The translations under genes and the position numbers were made by a program. Positions 17,605 through 26,250 of a stretch of 58,461 nucleotides of DNA are shown piece after piece. The notes below the pieces were generated by a model. The model searched no databases. It was not told the DNA's origin and saw nothing but the letters and a program-made list of their open reading frames with translations. The stretch is taken from contig JAAZOQ010000118.1 in NCBI GenBank assembly GCA_012797695.1, forward strand, positions 1-58,461, given 5' to 3'. Position 1 is the stretch's first letter; every line of letters starts with the position of its first letter. Source of the stretch: Anaerolineaceae bacterium. Lineage in GTDB: Bacteria > Chloroflexota > Anaerolineae > Anaerolineales > Anaerolineaceae.

Positions 17605-17649
17605 GTGATGCGTAATCGCCAATCTTCGATTGAGTCGGTTACGCATCAC
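17605..17649 (+). repeat. Large perfect hairpin between gap and pgk
   Basis: An 11-bp perfect stem GTGATGCGTAA / TTACGCATCAC (17605-17615 and 17639-17649) contains a second hairpin CAATC-TTC-GATTG. No T-run follows; the pgk ribosome binding site starts 12 bases later. Its place between two glycolytic genes suggests an RNA-processing or mRNA-stabilising element that lets gap and pgk be made in different amounts, or a partial terminator. Confidence 0.6.
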
Positions 17650-17671
17650 TTCACTTTATCAGGAGGATTCC

Positions 17672-18847
17672 ATGTTCAATAAAAAGACTATCGAAGATAT
17701 CGATTTGAAGGGAAAAAAAGTGCTCGTACGCGTGGATTTCAACGTGCCGTTGAAAGACGGCGGCGTGGGGGATGACACCCGCATCCGTGCAGCACTGCCG
17801 ACGATCGAGTATCTGCTGAAACAGAACGCGGCCGTGATCTTATGCTCTCACCTGGGACGTCCCAAGGGTGGCCCGGACCCCAAATATTCTCTCAAACCCG
17901 TGGCCGATTATCTGGCTAAATTACTCAAGAAACCGGTAGCTTTTGCCCCCGATTGTATCGGCCCAGAAGCTGAAGCGGCTGCCAAAGCGCTCAAACCCGG
18001 TGAAGTGCTCGTGCTCGAGAATACCCGTTTCCACCCGGAAGAAGAAAAGAACGATATGGGCATGGCCAAGCAGATGGCTTCTCTGGCGGAAGTTTTCGTC
18101 AATGATGCCTTCGGTACTGCTCACCGCGCGCATGCCTCCACGGAAGGGGTAACCCACTTCCTGCCGGCGGTAGCGGGCTACTTGCTGGAAAAAGAGATCA
18201 AATATCTGGGCCAGGCCATTGCCGACCCGAAACGTCCGTTCATAGCCATCATGGGTGGTTCCAAGATCAGTGACAAGATCGGTGTCATCAAGAACCTGCT
18301 CACTAAAGCCGACAGCATTTTGATCGGCGGCGGCATGGCCAATACCTTTTTCAAGGCACAAGGATACCCCGTAGCGGATTCTCTGGTCGAAGACGATTCT
18401 CTGGAAACAGCCAAAGAGCTGCTGAGCCTGGGCGGCCAGAAACTGCGCCTGCCCGTGGACGTGGTGCTGGGTGACCGCTTCGACGCTGAAGCTGCGACCA
18501 AAACCATGTCTGTTGGCCCAATCCCCGAAGGCTGGCGTATTCTGGATATTGGCCCTGAGACTGTCAAAGCCTACGGTAAAGTGATCGATGCTGCGGGTAC
18601 CGTGGTCTGGAACGGCCCGATGGGTGTCTTTGAGTTCCCGAAATTCGCGGTGGGAACTTTCGGCATTGCCAAGGCTATCGCTGCCAGCAAGGCCGTCAGC
18701 ATCATTGGCGGTGGGGATTCCGTGGCCGCGATTCAGGAATCTGGTCTGGCTGACAAGATCACCCATATTTCCACCGGCGGCGGTGCTTCCCTGGAAATGC
18801 TCGAGGGCTTGGATCTGCCGGGCGTTGCTGCTTTGCTCGATAAATAA
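17672..18847 (+). CDS. pgk: Phosphoglycerate kinase
   Basis: Phosphoglycerate kinase transfers a phosphate between 1,3-bisphosphoglycerate and ADP in glycolysis. The 391-residue protein shows [15 protein letters not shown] near the N-terminus, [47 protein letters not shown], the hinge and nucleotide region [22 protein letters not shown] and the glycine-rich GGGDSVAAI ... [13 protein letters not shown]. All are intact. I start at the ATG at 17672 because AGGAGG lies six bases before it; an upstream in-frame start would run through the intergenic hairpin. It forms a unit with gap, and the haem-binding protein gene follows after 21 bases. Confidence 0.98.
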   Translation: MFNKKTIEDIDLKGKKVLVRVDFNVPLKDGGVGDDTRIRAALPTIEYLLKQNAAVILCSHLGRPKGGPDPKYSLKPVADYLAKLLKKPVAFAPDCIGPEAEAAAKALKPGEVLVLENTRFHPEEEKNDMGMAKQMASLAEVFVNDAFGTAHRAHASTEGVTHFLPAVAGYLLEKEIKYLGQAIADPKRPFIAIMGGSKISDKIGVIKNLLTKADSILIGGGMANTFFKAQGYPVADSLVEDDSLETAKELLSLGGQKLRLPVDVVLGDRFDAEAATKTMSVGPIPEGWRILDIGPETVKAYGKVIDAAGTVVWNGPMGVFEFPKFAVGTFGIAKAIAASKAVSIIGGGDSVAAIQESGLADKITHISTGGGASLEMLEGLDLPGVAALLDK

Positions 18848-18868
18848 TAATTTCTCTAGGGAGGGACG

Positions 18869-19315
18869 ATGAAAAAGTGGCCGTGGTGGGTAAAAACGTT
18901 AGTGATTCTGGTGGTTTTGTTTGGATTGATCCAGTTAATTCCGTTTGGACACAATCACCAAAATCCGGCGGTGGTGGTCGAAGCCAACTTTGACGGCCAA
19001 AGCACAAAAGATATGGTGAAAGCCTCTTGCTATGACTGTCATTCGAATGAAACTGTATGGCCGTGGTACAGCAATGTGGCCCCAGTTTCATGGCTGACCG
19101 CGGCCGACGTAGCAGAGGGGCGCGACAACCTGAACTTCAGCGACTGGTCGAGCAATTCGGTCGTCAGTCAGGAATTATTCGGCGCCGCGGCTGAGGTCGT
19201 GTCGCGCGGAAAGATGCCGCCTTTCTATTATGGCTGGATGCATCCGCAGGCAGTGCTCGATGCCAGCACCCGGCAACAACTGGTGGATGGCCTGCAGAAA
19301 TCCGCTGGCCAGTAA
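18869..19315 (+). CDS. Exported haem-binding-domain protein (mono-haem CxxCH)
   Basis: A 148-residue protein with one N-terminal membrane helix or uncleaved signal (WWVKTLVILVVLFGLIQLIPFG) and a single haem attachment motif CYDCH at about residue 52, followed by SNETVWPWYSNVAPVSWL, which is characteristic of the haem-binding domain family of unknown function often seen as a small cytochrome c-like protein. It should lie outside the membrane, with haem c attached covalently. Electron transfer or haem sensing is possible; nothing in the neighbourhood (pgk before, rpsT after) decides. A GGGAGGGA ribosome binding site precedes the ATG. A clear terminator ends the transcript. Confidence 0.85.
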   Translation: MKKWPWWVKTLVILVVLFGLIQLIPFGHNHQNPAVVVEANFDGQSTKDMVKASCYDCHSNETVWPWYSNVAPVSWLTAADVAEGRDNLNFSDWSSNSVVSQELFGAAAEVVSRGKMPPFYYGWMHPQAVLDASTRQQLVDGLQKSAGQ

Positions 19316-19343
19316 TTCATCGTTCTTTCACGAAGCAATATTG

Positions 19344-19376
19344 GACCGGGTTCCGCAACGAACCCGGTCTTTTCTT
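19344..19376 (+). terminator. Intrinsic terminator after the haem-binding protein gene
   Basis: Perfect 9-bp stem GACCGGGTT / AACCCGGTC (19344-19352 and 19361-19369) with an eight-base loop, followed by TTTTCTT. It closes the gap-pgk-haem-protein unit. Confidence 0.9.
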
Positions 19377-19400
19377 GGGCGGGGACAGCGAAGCGCTCTC

Positions 19401-19429
19401 TGGACAAATCAGGGGCGGTGATGTAAAAT
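19401..19429 (+). promoter_or_regulatory. Promoter of rpsT
   Basis: TGGACA (19401-19406), a 17-base spacer and TAAAAT (19424-19429), about 70 bases before the rpsT start and after the preceding terminator. Confidence 0.65.
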
Positions 19430-19498
19430 TCTTTTCGCTGCTAAAAATGGTGCTTACCCTTGACCCTCGCACTGTTTTAAATTGTTGGAGGAATTAAG

Positions 19499-19762
19499 TT
19501 GGCGAATATTAAATCTGCAATCAAACGCAACAAACAGAACGAAAAGAAACGCATCCGCAACCGCGTCTATCGGGGTACGGCCCGCACATTCGTTGCCAAG
19601 GCCCGCACCGCGATCAATGCCAAGGATGCCGAAGCCGCGAAAGCAGCTACCCTCGAGGCCATCAGCGCTCTCGATAAGGCTGCGCAGAAAGGTGTTATTC
19701 ACAAGAATAATGCCGCACGGCGCAAGAGCCGCTTGATGAAAGAGCTGGCGTCTCTGCAATAG
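19499..19762 (+). CDS. rpsT: 30S ribosomal protein S20
   Basis: S20 binds 16S rRNA early in assembly of the small ribosomal subunit. The 87-residue basic protein reads ANIKSAIKRNKQNEKKR at the start and ends HKNNAARRKSRLMKELA, the family pattern. The start codon is TTG at 19499, fixed by the GGAGG box eight bases before it and by the family alignment. In Escherichia coli S20 is also made from a UUG start, where it helps autoregulation; whether that holds here is unknown. It has its own promoter and terminator. Confidence 0.97.
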   Translation: MANIKSAIKRNKQNEKKRIRNRVYRGTARTFVAKARTAINAKDAEAAKAATLEAISALDKAAQKGVIHKNNAARRKSRLMKELASLQ

Positions 19763-19779
19763 TCGTACGTTTGAAAGGC

Positions 19780-19820
19780 AAAGCAAGCGGGAGCCCCTCT
19801 AACTCCCGCTTTTGCTTTTT
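19780..19820 (+). terminator. Intrinsic terminator after rpsT
   Basis: Stem AGCGGGAG / CTCCCGCT (19786-19793 and 19803-19810), loop CCCCTCTAA, extended below by AAAGCA / TGCTTT with interruption, then CTTTTT. It separates rpsT from argS. Confidence 0.9.
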
Positions 19821-19885
19821 AATGAGAATGAACCGCCTGTGATATAATCCTTCAGGATTGTCCATTTTAATTATTGAGGTTACCG

Positions 19886-21649
19886 ATGTTCGAAGCGGAA
19901 CAAAAAGTCGTCGAAGAAAAGATCAACCAATACTGCCGCGAAAAAAGCTACCCGGCACCGGAATTGCGATGGACATGGATTCCTTTCAGCGGACAGTGGG
20001 GGATTTCCACTTCGTTCTTTCAACTGGCTTCGAAAAGTTTTGGCGGAGAAAAGGGCAACGTGCCCCAGCGTGCACAGCAGATCGCGGCTGACCTGGCAGA
20101 ACTGCTGAAGGACGCCCAGGGATTTTCACAGATCGAGGCGGTCAAGGGATACCTCAATTTGATCTTTTCCCGCGAAGACTACATGCAGCGGGTGATCGAT
20201 ACGGTGCTCGAGAAGGGCGCCGATTTTGGCCGCGGCGAGCGGAACCATCAACAATGGATGGTCGAATTTTCGCAGCCGAACACCCATAAGGCATTCCACG
20301 TTGGACATTTGCGCAGTGCCATTCTGGGCGACGTGCTGGCACGCATTCTGGATTATGCTGGCTATGACGTGGTGCGGGCAAATTACCCGGGCGACATGGG
20401 GCTGCACGTCATCAAATGGCTGTGGAACTACATGAAATACCACCGGGGAGAGAAACCCGAGAAAGATTTTACCAAATGGATGGGGGCGTTGTACGCGGAG
20501 GCTTCCCGCCGTCTGGAAGAGAACCCCGAACTGGATAGCGAAGTGCGGGCACTGTATGCGCGCTGGGATAAACGCGATCCTGAGGTCGTTGAATTATGGA
20601 AAGAAACGCGGGAGTGGTCCCTCGAGGGATTCAAAGAAATCTACGATCTGCTGGATATTAAATTCGACCGCTATTATTTCAATTCGATGTTCGAAGATCC
20701 CGGCCGTGAAATTGTCGAGCAATTGATCAAAGAAGGAATCGCTGAAGATGACCGCCCCGAAGGCGGAGCGGTAGTGGTCAAGATCGACGAGAAACTGGGC
20801 CTGAAAGCAGAAAAGTATCGCGTGTTCGTGGTGCTGCGTTCAGACAGTACGGCGCTGTACGCCACGGAAGATCTGGGGCTGGCACGGCAGAAATTCACGG
20901 ATTACCCGCAGTTAGAGCGGTCTTTGTACGTGGTCGACGTGCGGCAATCGCTGCATTTTCAACAGTTATTCAAAACTCTGGAACTGGCCGGCTACCCGTG
21001 GGCAGAACGCTGTCAGCATGTGGCTTATGAGCTGGTCAACTTACCCGGCAACGTTGTCATGGCTTCACGCGACGGCACAGTCGTGCTGCTGGAAGACCTC
21101 ATCCGTGAGGCGACGGAACGTGCTTTGCAGGTGGTGCGCGAGAAGAACCCAGATCTCTCGGAAGAGCAGAAGCTCGAAATTGCGCAGGCTGTGGGAATCG
21201 GTGCCATCAAGTACCCGATGCTCTCCCGCGAAAGCACCAAGGTGGTCACCTTCGATTGGGAGTCCGCGCTGGACTTCAACGGGCAGGCTGCCCCTTACAT
21301 TCAGTATGCTTACGTGCGCGCTGGCAGCATTCTGCGCAAGGCCGGCGGAGCGGTTCCAACATCGGTGCGCCCGGAGTATCCTTTGCAAGAAGCGGAAGTC
21401 GCGCTGGTCGATTTGATCAGCCGCATTCCGAATGAAGTTCAAAAAGCCGCTCGTGATTTGAAACCGCTGGTGATCACTTCACTGGCTTTCGAGCTGGCAC
21501 AGGCATTCAATGATTTCTATGGTCAGTGCCCGGTCTTACAGGCTGAAGAACCGATTCGCAGCAGCCGGATTCGACTGGTGGCTGCGGCCCGTCAGGCACT
21601 GGCAAATAGTTTGGCTTTACTGGGCATCACAGCCCCACAAGCGATGTGA
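19886..21649 (+). CDS. argS: Arginyl-tRNA synthetase
   Basis: ArgRS charges tRNA-Arg. The 587-residue class I synthetase has the arginine-specific N-terminal domain, the HIGH signature as NTHKAFHVGHLRSAILGD at about 133-150, YPGDMGLHVIKW, and the anticodon-binding DALR domain at the end (ALDFNGQAAPYIQYAYVR, then SRIRLVAAARQALANSL.LLGI). The second class I signature, usually KMSKR, is replaced by VVMASRDG, a substitution that is known in some ArgRS enzymes. I start at the ATG at 19886, six bases after GAGG; the in-frame TTG at 19874 overlaps that box. A TATAAT box lies at 19843-19848. The cyclic DPG synthase gene follows after 45 bases. Confidence 0.96.
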   Translation: MFEAEQKVVEEKINQYCREKSYPAPELRWTWIPFSGQWGISTSFFQLASKSFGGEKGNVPQRAQQIAADLAELLKDAQGFSQIEAVKGYLNLIFSREDYMQRVIDTVLEKGADFGRGERNHQQWMVEFSQPNTHKAFHVGHLRSAILGDVLARILDYAGYDVVRANYPGDMGLHVIKWLWNYMKYHRGEKPEKDFTKWMGALYAEASRRLEENPELDSEVRALYARWDKRDPEVVELWKETREWSLEGFKEIYDLLDIKFDRYYFNSMFEDPGREIVEQLIKEGIAEDDRPEGGAVVVKIDEKLGLKAEKYRVFVVLRSDSTALYATEDLGLARQKFTDYPQLERSLYVVDVRQSLHFQQLFKTLELAGYPWAERCQHVAYELVNLPGNVVMASRDGTVVLLEDLIREATERALQVVREKNPDLSEEQKLEIAQAVGIGAIKYPMLSRESTKVVTFDWESALDFNGQAAPYIQYAYVRAGSILRKAGGAVPTSVRPEYPLQEAEVALVDLISRIPNEVQKAARDLKPLVITSLAFELAQAFNDFYGQCPVLQAEEPIRSSRIRLVAAARQALANSLALLGITAPQAM

Positions 21650-21694
21650 AGATTGTCTTGTAAACCAAATTATGGACTAAGGAGACTAAAATTT

Positions 21695-23017
21695 ATGACC
21701 CGAATTCGAACCTTGATTATGGGAGCTGCCGGTCGCGATTTTCACAACTTCAATGTGTTCTTCCGCGACAACAACGATTATGAAGTAGTGGCATTCACCG
21801 CCACGCAGATTCCCAATATTGAAGGGAGAAAATATCCGGCGGCACTGGCTGGTTCGCTGTATCCGAACGGCATCAACATCTACCCGGAAAGCGATCTGGT
21901 GCGCCTGATCAAAGAGCTGAAAGTGGAACAGGTTGTCTTCGCTTACAGCGATGTTCCTCACGAAGTGGTCATGCATAAAGCTTCCACCGTTCTGGCTGCC
22001 GGGGCGGATTTCCGCCTGATGGGCACCGAGACCACCCAGATCAAATCGACCAAACCGGTCGTCTCGATTTGCGCTGTGCGCACCGGGGCTGGCAAGAGCC
22101 AGACCACCCGCCGCGTGGCCAAGATTCTCACGGATATGGGCTACAAAGTGGCCGCCATTCGCCATCCCATGCCTTACGGCGATCTGGTGAAACAGAAAGT
22201 TCAGCGCTTTGCCACCTATGCTGATCTCGACAAGCACGAATGCACGATCGAGGAACGCGAAGAGTATGAACCTCATCTGGATAACGGCGTCATCGTGTAT
22301 GCCGGTGTGGATTACGAAGCCATTCTGCGTCAGGCCGAGCAGGAAGTCGACATCGTCCTGTGGGACGGCGGCAACAATGATTTCTCTTTCTACAAGCCTG
22401 ATCTGAACATCGTTGTCGTGGATCCGCATCGTGCCGGCAACGAAAAAACTTACCATCCCGGTGAGACCAATGTGCGCATGGCGGACGTTTTCGTTATCAA
22501 CAAGGTCGATACCGCTGACCCCGAAAAAGTCATTCAGGTACGGGATACCATCCATGAGTTGAACCCCAAAGCGGTGGTCATCGAAGGTGCCTCTCCGCTG
22601 TTCGTGGACGACCCGGATGCCATCCGCGGCAAACGCGTACTGGTCATCGAAGACGGCCCGACCCTGACTCACGGTGAAATGGCTTACGGTGCTGGTTGGG
22701 TGGCGGCCCGTCGCTTTGGCGCCGCTGAGATCGTTGATCCGCGCCCATTCGCGGTTGGCAGTATCCACGACACCTACGTCAAGTATCCGAAGACCGGTAC
22801 CATTTTGCCGGCTATGGGCTATGGTGACAAGATGGTCAAAGATCTGGAAAAGACCATCAACAAAGCTGACGTCGACCTGGTTATTTCGGCGACCCCTATC
22901 GATCTGACCCGCATCATCAAGGTCAACAAACCCATGCAGCGCGTGCGCTATGAGCTGCAGGAGATTGGCAAACCGACTCTGGAAGACATCCTCAAAGCCA
23001 AATTTGCCAAGAAATAA
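21695..23017 (+). CDS. Cyclic 2,3-diphosphoglycerate synthase homologue (P-loop GTPase-like)
   Basis: A 440-residue cytoplasmic protein matching the family of archaeal cyclic 2,3-diphosphoglycerate synthetase, which closes 2,3-bisphosphoglycerate to the cyclic compound with ATP; bacterial members are mostly untested. N-terminal Rossmann-like region: TLIMGAAGRDFHNFNVFFRD. Central P-loop: SICAVRTGAGKSQTTRRVA at about 125-145, then VLWDGGNNDFSFYKPDLNIVVVDPHR, which is characteristic. Start at ATG 21695, with AAGGAG eight to nine bases before it; an upstream TTG would give 14 residues overlapping the gap. Its nearness to gap and pgk fits a link to bisphosphoglycerate, but the activity is a family inference. 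A long-loop terminator follows. Confidence 0.85.
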   Translation: MTRIRTLIMGAAGRDFHNFNVFFRDNNDYEVVAFTATQIPNIEGRKYPAALAGSLYPNGINIYPESDLVRLIKELKVEQVVFAYSDVPHEVVMHKASTVLAAGADFRLMGTETTQIKSTKPVVSICAVRTGAGKSQTTRRVAKILTDMGYKVAAIRHPMPYGDLVKQKVQRFATYADLDKHECTIEEREEYEPHLDNGVIVYAGVDYEAILRQAEQEVDIVLWDGGNNDFSFYKPDLNIVVVDPHRAGNEKTYHPGETNVRMADVFVINKVDTADPEKVIQVRDTIHELNPKAVVIEGASPLFVDDPDAIRGKRVLVIEDGPTLTHGEMAYGAGWVAARRFGAAEIVDPRPFAVGSIHDTYVKYPKTGTILPAMGYGDKMVKDLEKTINKADVDLVISATPIDLTRIIKVNKPMQRVRYELQEIGKPTLEDILKAKFAKK

Positions 23018-23032
23018 GCGGTAACCCTTTTA

Positions 23033-23088
23033 TCAGGAATTGGGTGTAAACTGTTGTCAGGAAAGACGCCCAATTCCTGATTTTTTTT
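23033..23088 (+). terminator. Terminator-like hairpin just before obgE
   Basis: A perfect 12-bp stem TCAGGAATTGGG / CCCAATTCCTGA (23033-23044 and 23069-23080) with a 24-base loop is followed at once by eight Ts (23081-23088). The obgE start codon is only 15 bases further. It could terminate the preceding transcript, or act as an attenuator in the obgE leader, since no separate promoter fits between it and obgE. Confidence 0.85.
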
Positions 23089-23102
23089 CGAAAGAGCAAA
23101 CT

Positions 23103-24362
23103 ATGTTTATCGATGAAGCGAAAATCTACGTACGATCCGGCCGCGGCGGCGCGGGAGTGGTCCATTTTCACCGCGAGAAATTTGTACCGCGCGGCGGCCC
23201 GGATGGTGGAGACGGGGGGCGCGGCGGGGACATCATTTTCGAAGTGATCCCCACCCTGAATACGCTGCAAAGTTTTCGCTTCAAGCATAAGTTTGTGGCT
23301 ATGGACGGCGAAAGCGGCGGGCCAAGCAATATGACCGGCAAATCGGCCAGCAATCTGGTCATCCAGGTGCCGCCGGGAACGCTGATCTACGATGACGACA
23401 ATGGTGAGTTACTGGGCGATCTGATTAACTCTCATCAAAAACTGACCGTCTGCAAGGGCGGGCGCGGCGGACTGGGCAACCAGCACTTCGCTACGTCACG
23501 CAATCAGGCACCGCGGACGGCAGAAAAGGGAGAACCGCCGGAAGAAAAGAACCTGCGTCTGGAATTGAAACTACTGGCTGATGTGGGTATTGTTGGCGTT
23601 CCCAACGCGGGTAAATCGAGCTTTCTGGCGGCAGTTACCAACGCCACCCCGAAGGTAGCAGATTACCCGTTCACCACTCTGGAACCCAACCTGGGCGTGG
23701 CCAACCTCGTTGAGGATACCTCGCTCATCCTGGCGGATATCCCCGGGCTGATCGAAGGTGCACACGAAGGGGTAGGGCTGGGCTACGATTTTCTCAAACA
23801 CATTCAGCGCACTAAAGTGCTCATCCACGTGCTCAATGGTCTGGCCGATGATCCACTGGCCGATTTCAGCCAGACGAATAGCGAACTGGCCCTGTTCGAC
23901 CCGCACCTGGCCGAGAAACCGCAGATTGTGGTGCTGAACAAGATCGACCTGCCTGACGTACAAGAAAAATGGCCTAAGGTCGAGAAAAAGCTCAAAAAAT
24001 CAGGGTATGAAACTCAGGCCATTTCAGCCGTAACCCACGAAAACCTGATGCCGGTGTTGTGGAGGGCGAAAGAATTGCTCAGCCAGGTGAAGGAAGCGGA
24101 ACCCGAGGAGAAGATCCCGGTGTACGCTCCCGAAGAAGACCCCAAGGCATTTACGGTGGCCCGCGAAGGAGAAGCCTGGCGGGTGAGCGGCAAAGCCATC
24201 GAACGGGCAGCCGACATGACCTACTGGGAACACGATGGCTCCAGGCGGCGCTTCCAGCGCTTGATGGAAAAGTTGGGCGTGGACGACGCGCTGCGCGAAG
24301 CCGGGGTGCAGGAAGGCGACTCAGTTTTCATCGGCGAATACGAACTGGAGTGGCAGGAATAA
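23103..24362 (+). CDS. obgE: Obg-family GTPase (CgtA)
   Basis: Obg is an essential ribosome-associated GTPase acting in 50S assembly, stringent response and replication. The 419-residue protein has the glycine-rich Obg fold at 1-158 (FVPRGGPDGGDGGRGGDI, GGRGGLGNQHFATSRNQAPR), then the G domain with GVPNAGKSS (G1), TTLEPNLG (G2 region), DIPGLIEGAHEGVGLG (G3), NKIDLPD (G4) and SAVTHENL (G5), and a C-terminal OCT domain (about 345-419). Start at ATG 23103 is the family start; AAAGAG precedes it. nadD begins inside its stop codon, so the two genes are translationally coupled, an arrangement found in many bacteria. Confidence 0.97.
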   Translation: MFIDEAKIYVRSGRGGAGVVHFHREKFVPRGGPDGGDGGRGGDIIFEVIPTLNTLQSFRFKHKFVAMDGESGGPSNMTGKSASNLVIQVPPGTLIYDDDNGELLGDLINSHQKLTVCKGGRGGLGNQHFATSRNQAPRTAEKGEPPEEKNLRLELKLLADVGIVGVPNAGKSSFLAAVTNATPKVADYPFTTLEPNLGVANLVEDTSLILADIPGLIEGAHEGVGLGYDFLKHIQRTKVLIHVLNGLADDPLADFSQTNSELALFDPHLAEKPQIVVLNKIDLPDVQEKWPKVEKKLKKSGYETQAISAVTHENLMPVLWRAKELLSQVKEAEPEEKIPVYAPEEDPKAFTVAREGEAWRVSGKAIERAADMTYWEHDGSRRRFQRLMEKLGVDDALREAGVQEGDSVFIGEYELEWQE

Positions 24363-24964
24363 TGCGCGTTGGCATTTTTGGCGGAACTTTCGACCCCCCT
24401 CACGTCGGGCATTTGATCCTGGCGGAGGAGTGTCGCACACAGCTCAGGCTGGATCGGCTGCTGTGGGTGGTGACCAACCAGCCGCCGCACAAACTGGATC
24501 AAACTCTCAGCCCGGTCGAAAAACGGGTCGAGATGGTACAGCTCAGCATTGCTGGCAACTCACATTTCGAGCTTTCGCGGGTCGATATCGACCGACCCGG
24601 ACCGCATTATGCCGTGGATACTGTTCGCTTGCTGCAGGAGCAACTGCCAGAAGCTGAATTATTTTATCTGATGGGGGGAGATTCGCTGCACGATCTGCCG
24701 ACGTGGCATGAGCCACAAGAATTCGTGGAGCGGTGCGCGGGGGTAGGGGTGATGCGCCGCCACGATGATCAGGTGGACCTGCGTTCGCTGGAACAAGTGC
24801 TGCCGGGACTTACGAAAAAGGTAGCTGAAGTAGAGGCACCGATTCTGGAAATCTCTTCGCATCAAATTCGGCAGCGGATCATCAACGGCGATGGCTACCG
24901 ATATTATCTCAAGCAAGAAGTCTATGAAAAGATCTGCGAGTGGGGGCTATACCGGTCGCGCTGA
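24362..24964 (+). CDS. nadD: Nicotinate-nucleotide adenylyltransferase
   Basis: NadD makes nicotinate adenine dinucleotide from nicotinate mononucleotide and ATP on the way to NAD. The 200-residue enzyme has the nucleotidyltransferase motif GIFGGTFDPPHVGHLILAEE with the (H/T)xGH box, the linked TNQPPHK, MGGDSLHDLPTWHEP and the second signature ISSHQIRQRI. The start is the ATG at 24362-24364 that overlaps the obgE stop in TAATG by one base. The gene ends two bases before the end of the convergent SLC13-type permease gene; no terminator separates the two. Confidence 0.96.
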   Translation: MRVGIFGGTFDPPHVGHLILAEECRTQLRLDRLLWVVTNQPPHKLDQTLSPVEKRVEMVQLSIAGNSHFELSRVDIDRPGPHYAVDTVRLLQEQLPEAELFYLMGGDSLHDLPTWHEPQEFVERCAGVGVMRRHDDQVDLRSLEQVLPGLTKKVAEVEAPILEISSHQIRQRIINGDGYRYYLKQEVYEKICEWGLYRSR

Positions 24965-24966
24965 TC

Positions 24967-26196
24967 TTAACCAACCACAGCTTGCAACCAAATTGTACTG
25001 ATCCCCAGCGAAAGAAGTGTGATCAAAAAGCCGGCGCGGGTGTATTCCCAAAAGCTGAGGGTCACGTTGCGCTGTTTGGCCGATTCTGCCACGATCAAAT
25101 TTGCCACTGAGCCGAGCAGGGTCAGATTCCCGGCCAGCGTGGAAGCGGCTGCCAGTGTCAGCCAGCCTGCAACTGGATCCACCATCTTGACGATCAAGGG
25201 CTTGAGCAACAGAACCGCAGGCACGTTCGAAACCAGGTTGCTCATGATAACCGTGACGGCTGAAAGCGAAGCCACATTTTCTTTGCCGCTGAAGTGAAGC
25301 AACTGCATCAGCCAGGCGCTTACCCCATTCTGTTCGAGGGCACCTGTGAGAATGAAGAGCCCTGAAAAGAAGACCAGCAGCCCCCAGTCGATCTCAGAGA
25401 AGATTTTTTCAGGTTTGACACGGCGAGTGATCAAGAGAACACAGGCTGCCAGAAAACTGGCCAGGGCGACTGGTGCTCCGAGCAAGAAAGCGATCAGCAT
25501 GCCGGCAACGACGAGAGCACTTTTGATCAACAGTGGCCGGTAGAGGCGGATAGTTTGAGTGGGGGGAATGGCAAAATAGTTCTGACGATGGAACTCGCGC
25601 GGGTAAAGAAGGACCACAATTACCCAGACAAAGACGAGACTGAGCAGCGCGATCGGAGCCAGCCGGAGGAAGAAACGGGTATAAGAAATGCCAGAAGCTA
25701 CGCCGATGATCATGTTCTGCGGGTTGCCGGTGATGGTGGCCGTCGAACCGATATTGGCTGAGGTAGCCAGCGCAATCAGGTAAGGAATGGGGTCGCGGTC
25801 AATGGAAAGCAGCAGTTCCAGCAAAAAAGGGGTGAAAATCACACAGATGGTATCGTTCAGGAATAGGGCACTCATGATGCCCACAAACAGGACCTCGATT
25901 GCTAAGAAAACTCGCGGAGAGCGGGTCAGACGCAGCATTCTGGCACTGATCAGACGGAAAAAACCGGAAAGGCGCAGATTGGCATTGATGATCATCATGC
26001 TCAGTAACAGCATCAGCGTGTCGATGTCGAGAAAGCCGGGAATATTCTTGAGCGAAATCTGCCGGAAGAGCAGCAAAAAACCGACACCAATCAGAGCAAT
26101 AGTTGCCCGATTGGCGCGCAGTCCGGGAAGAAAGCCAAGCGCTATCCCCACATAAGTGAGCAAAACAATAATTAGGGTAATCCAGAGTGAGGTCAA
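24967..26196 (-). CDS. SLC13/ArsB-type anion permease
   Basis: A 409-residue integral membrane protein with about ten hydrophobic segments in two inverted halves. LFLNDTICVIFTPFLLELL and SANIGSTATITGNPQNMIIG form the first half's signature; the second half mirrors it with MSNLVSNVPAVLLLKPLI and LAGNLTLLGSVANLIVAE. These paired N-x-x-N/T and S-N/T motifs are those of the SLC13-ArsB-CitMHS ion transporter superfamily. Substrates in the group include dicarboxylates, sulphate, arsenite and silicate; none can be singled out. No arsenic gene is near. It is the last gene before the convergent nadD. Confidence 0.88.
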   Translation of the reverse strand: MTSLWITLIIVLLTYVGIALGFLPGLRANRATIALIGVGFLLLFRQISLKNIPGFLDIDTLMLLLSMMIINANLRLSGFFRLISARMLRLTRSPRVFLAIEVLFVGIMSALFLNDTICVIFTPFLLELLLSIDRDPIPYLIALATSANIGSTATITGNPQNMIIGVASGISYTRFFLRLAPIALLSLVFVWVIVVLLYPREFHRQNYFAIPPTQTIRLYRPLLIKSALVVAGMLIAFLLGAPVALASFLAACVLLITRRVKPEKIFSEIDWGLLVFFSGLFILTGALEQNGVSAWLMQLLHFSGKENVASLSAVTVIMSNLVSNVPAVLLLKPLIVKMVDPVAGWLTLAAASTLAGNLTLLGSVANLIVAESAKQRNVTLSFWEYTRAGFLITLLSLGISTIWLQAVVG

Positions 26197-26197
26197 G

Positions 26198-26232
26198 TTA
26201 AAAACAAGATTGGAACCATAGAGGTTCCAATC
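26198..26232 (-). terminator. Intrinsic terminator of the C45 peptidase gene
   Basis: Perfect 10-bp stem GATTGGAACC / GGTTCCAATC (26208-26217 and 26223-26232) with a five-base loop. Read on the minus strand it is followed by TTGTTTTTAA. Confidence 0.88.
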
Positions 26233-26250
26233 CTCCTTGTGCTAAAGAGA

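Noticed and set aside
17921..18766. 281-codon antisense frame opposite pgk
   Set aside because: Shadow of the highly biased pgk codons; no start signal or domain.
21686..22768. 360-codon antisense frame opposite the cyclic DPG synthase gene
   Set aside because: Shadow frame. The sense protein has intact family motifs throughout; the antisense protein is rich in His and Gln without any recognisable fold.
24059..24361. N-terminal extension of NadD inside obgE
   Set aside because: The open frame continues upstream of the nadD ATG by chance; the nucleotidyltransferase motif begins right after the ATG at 24362, which overlaps the obgE stop.
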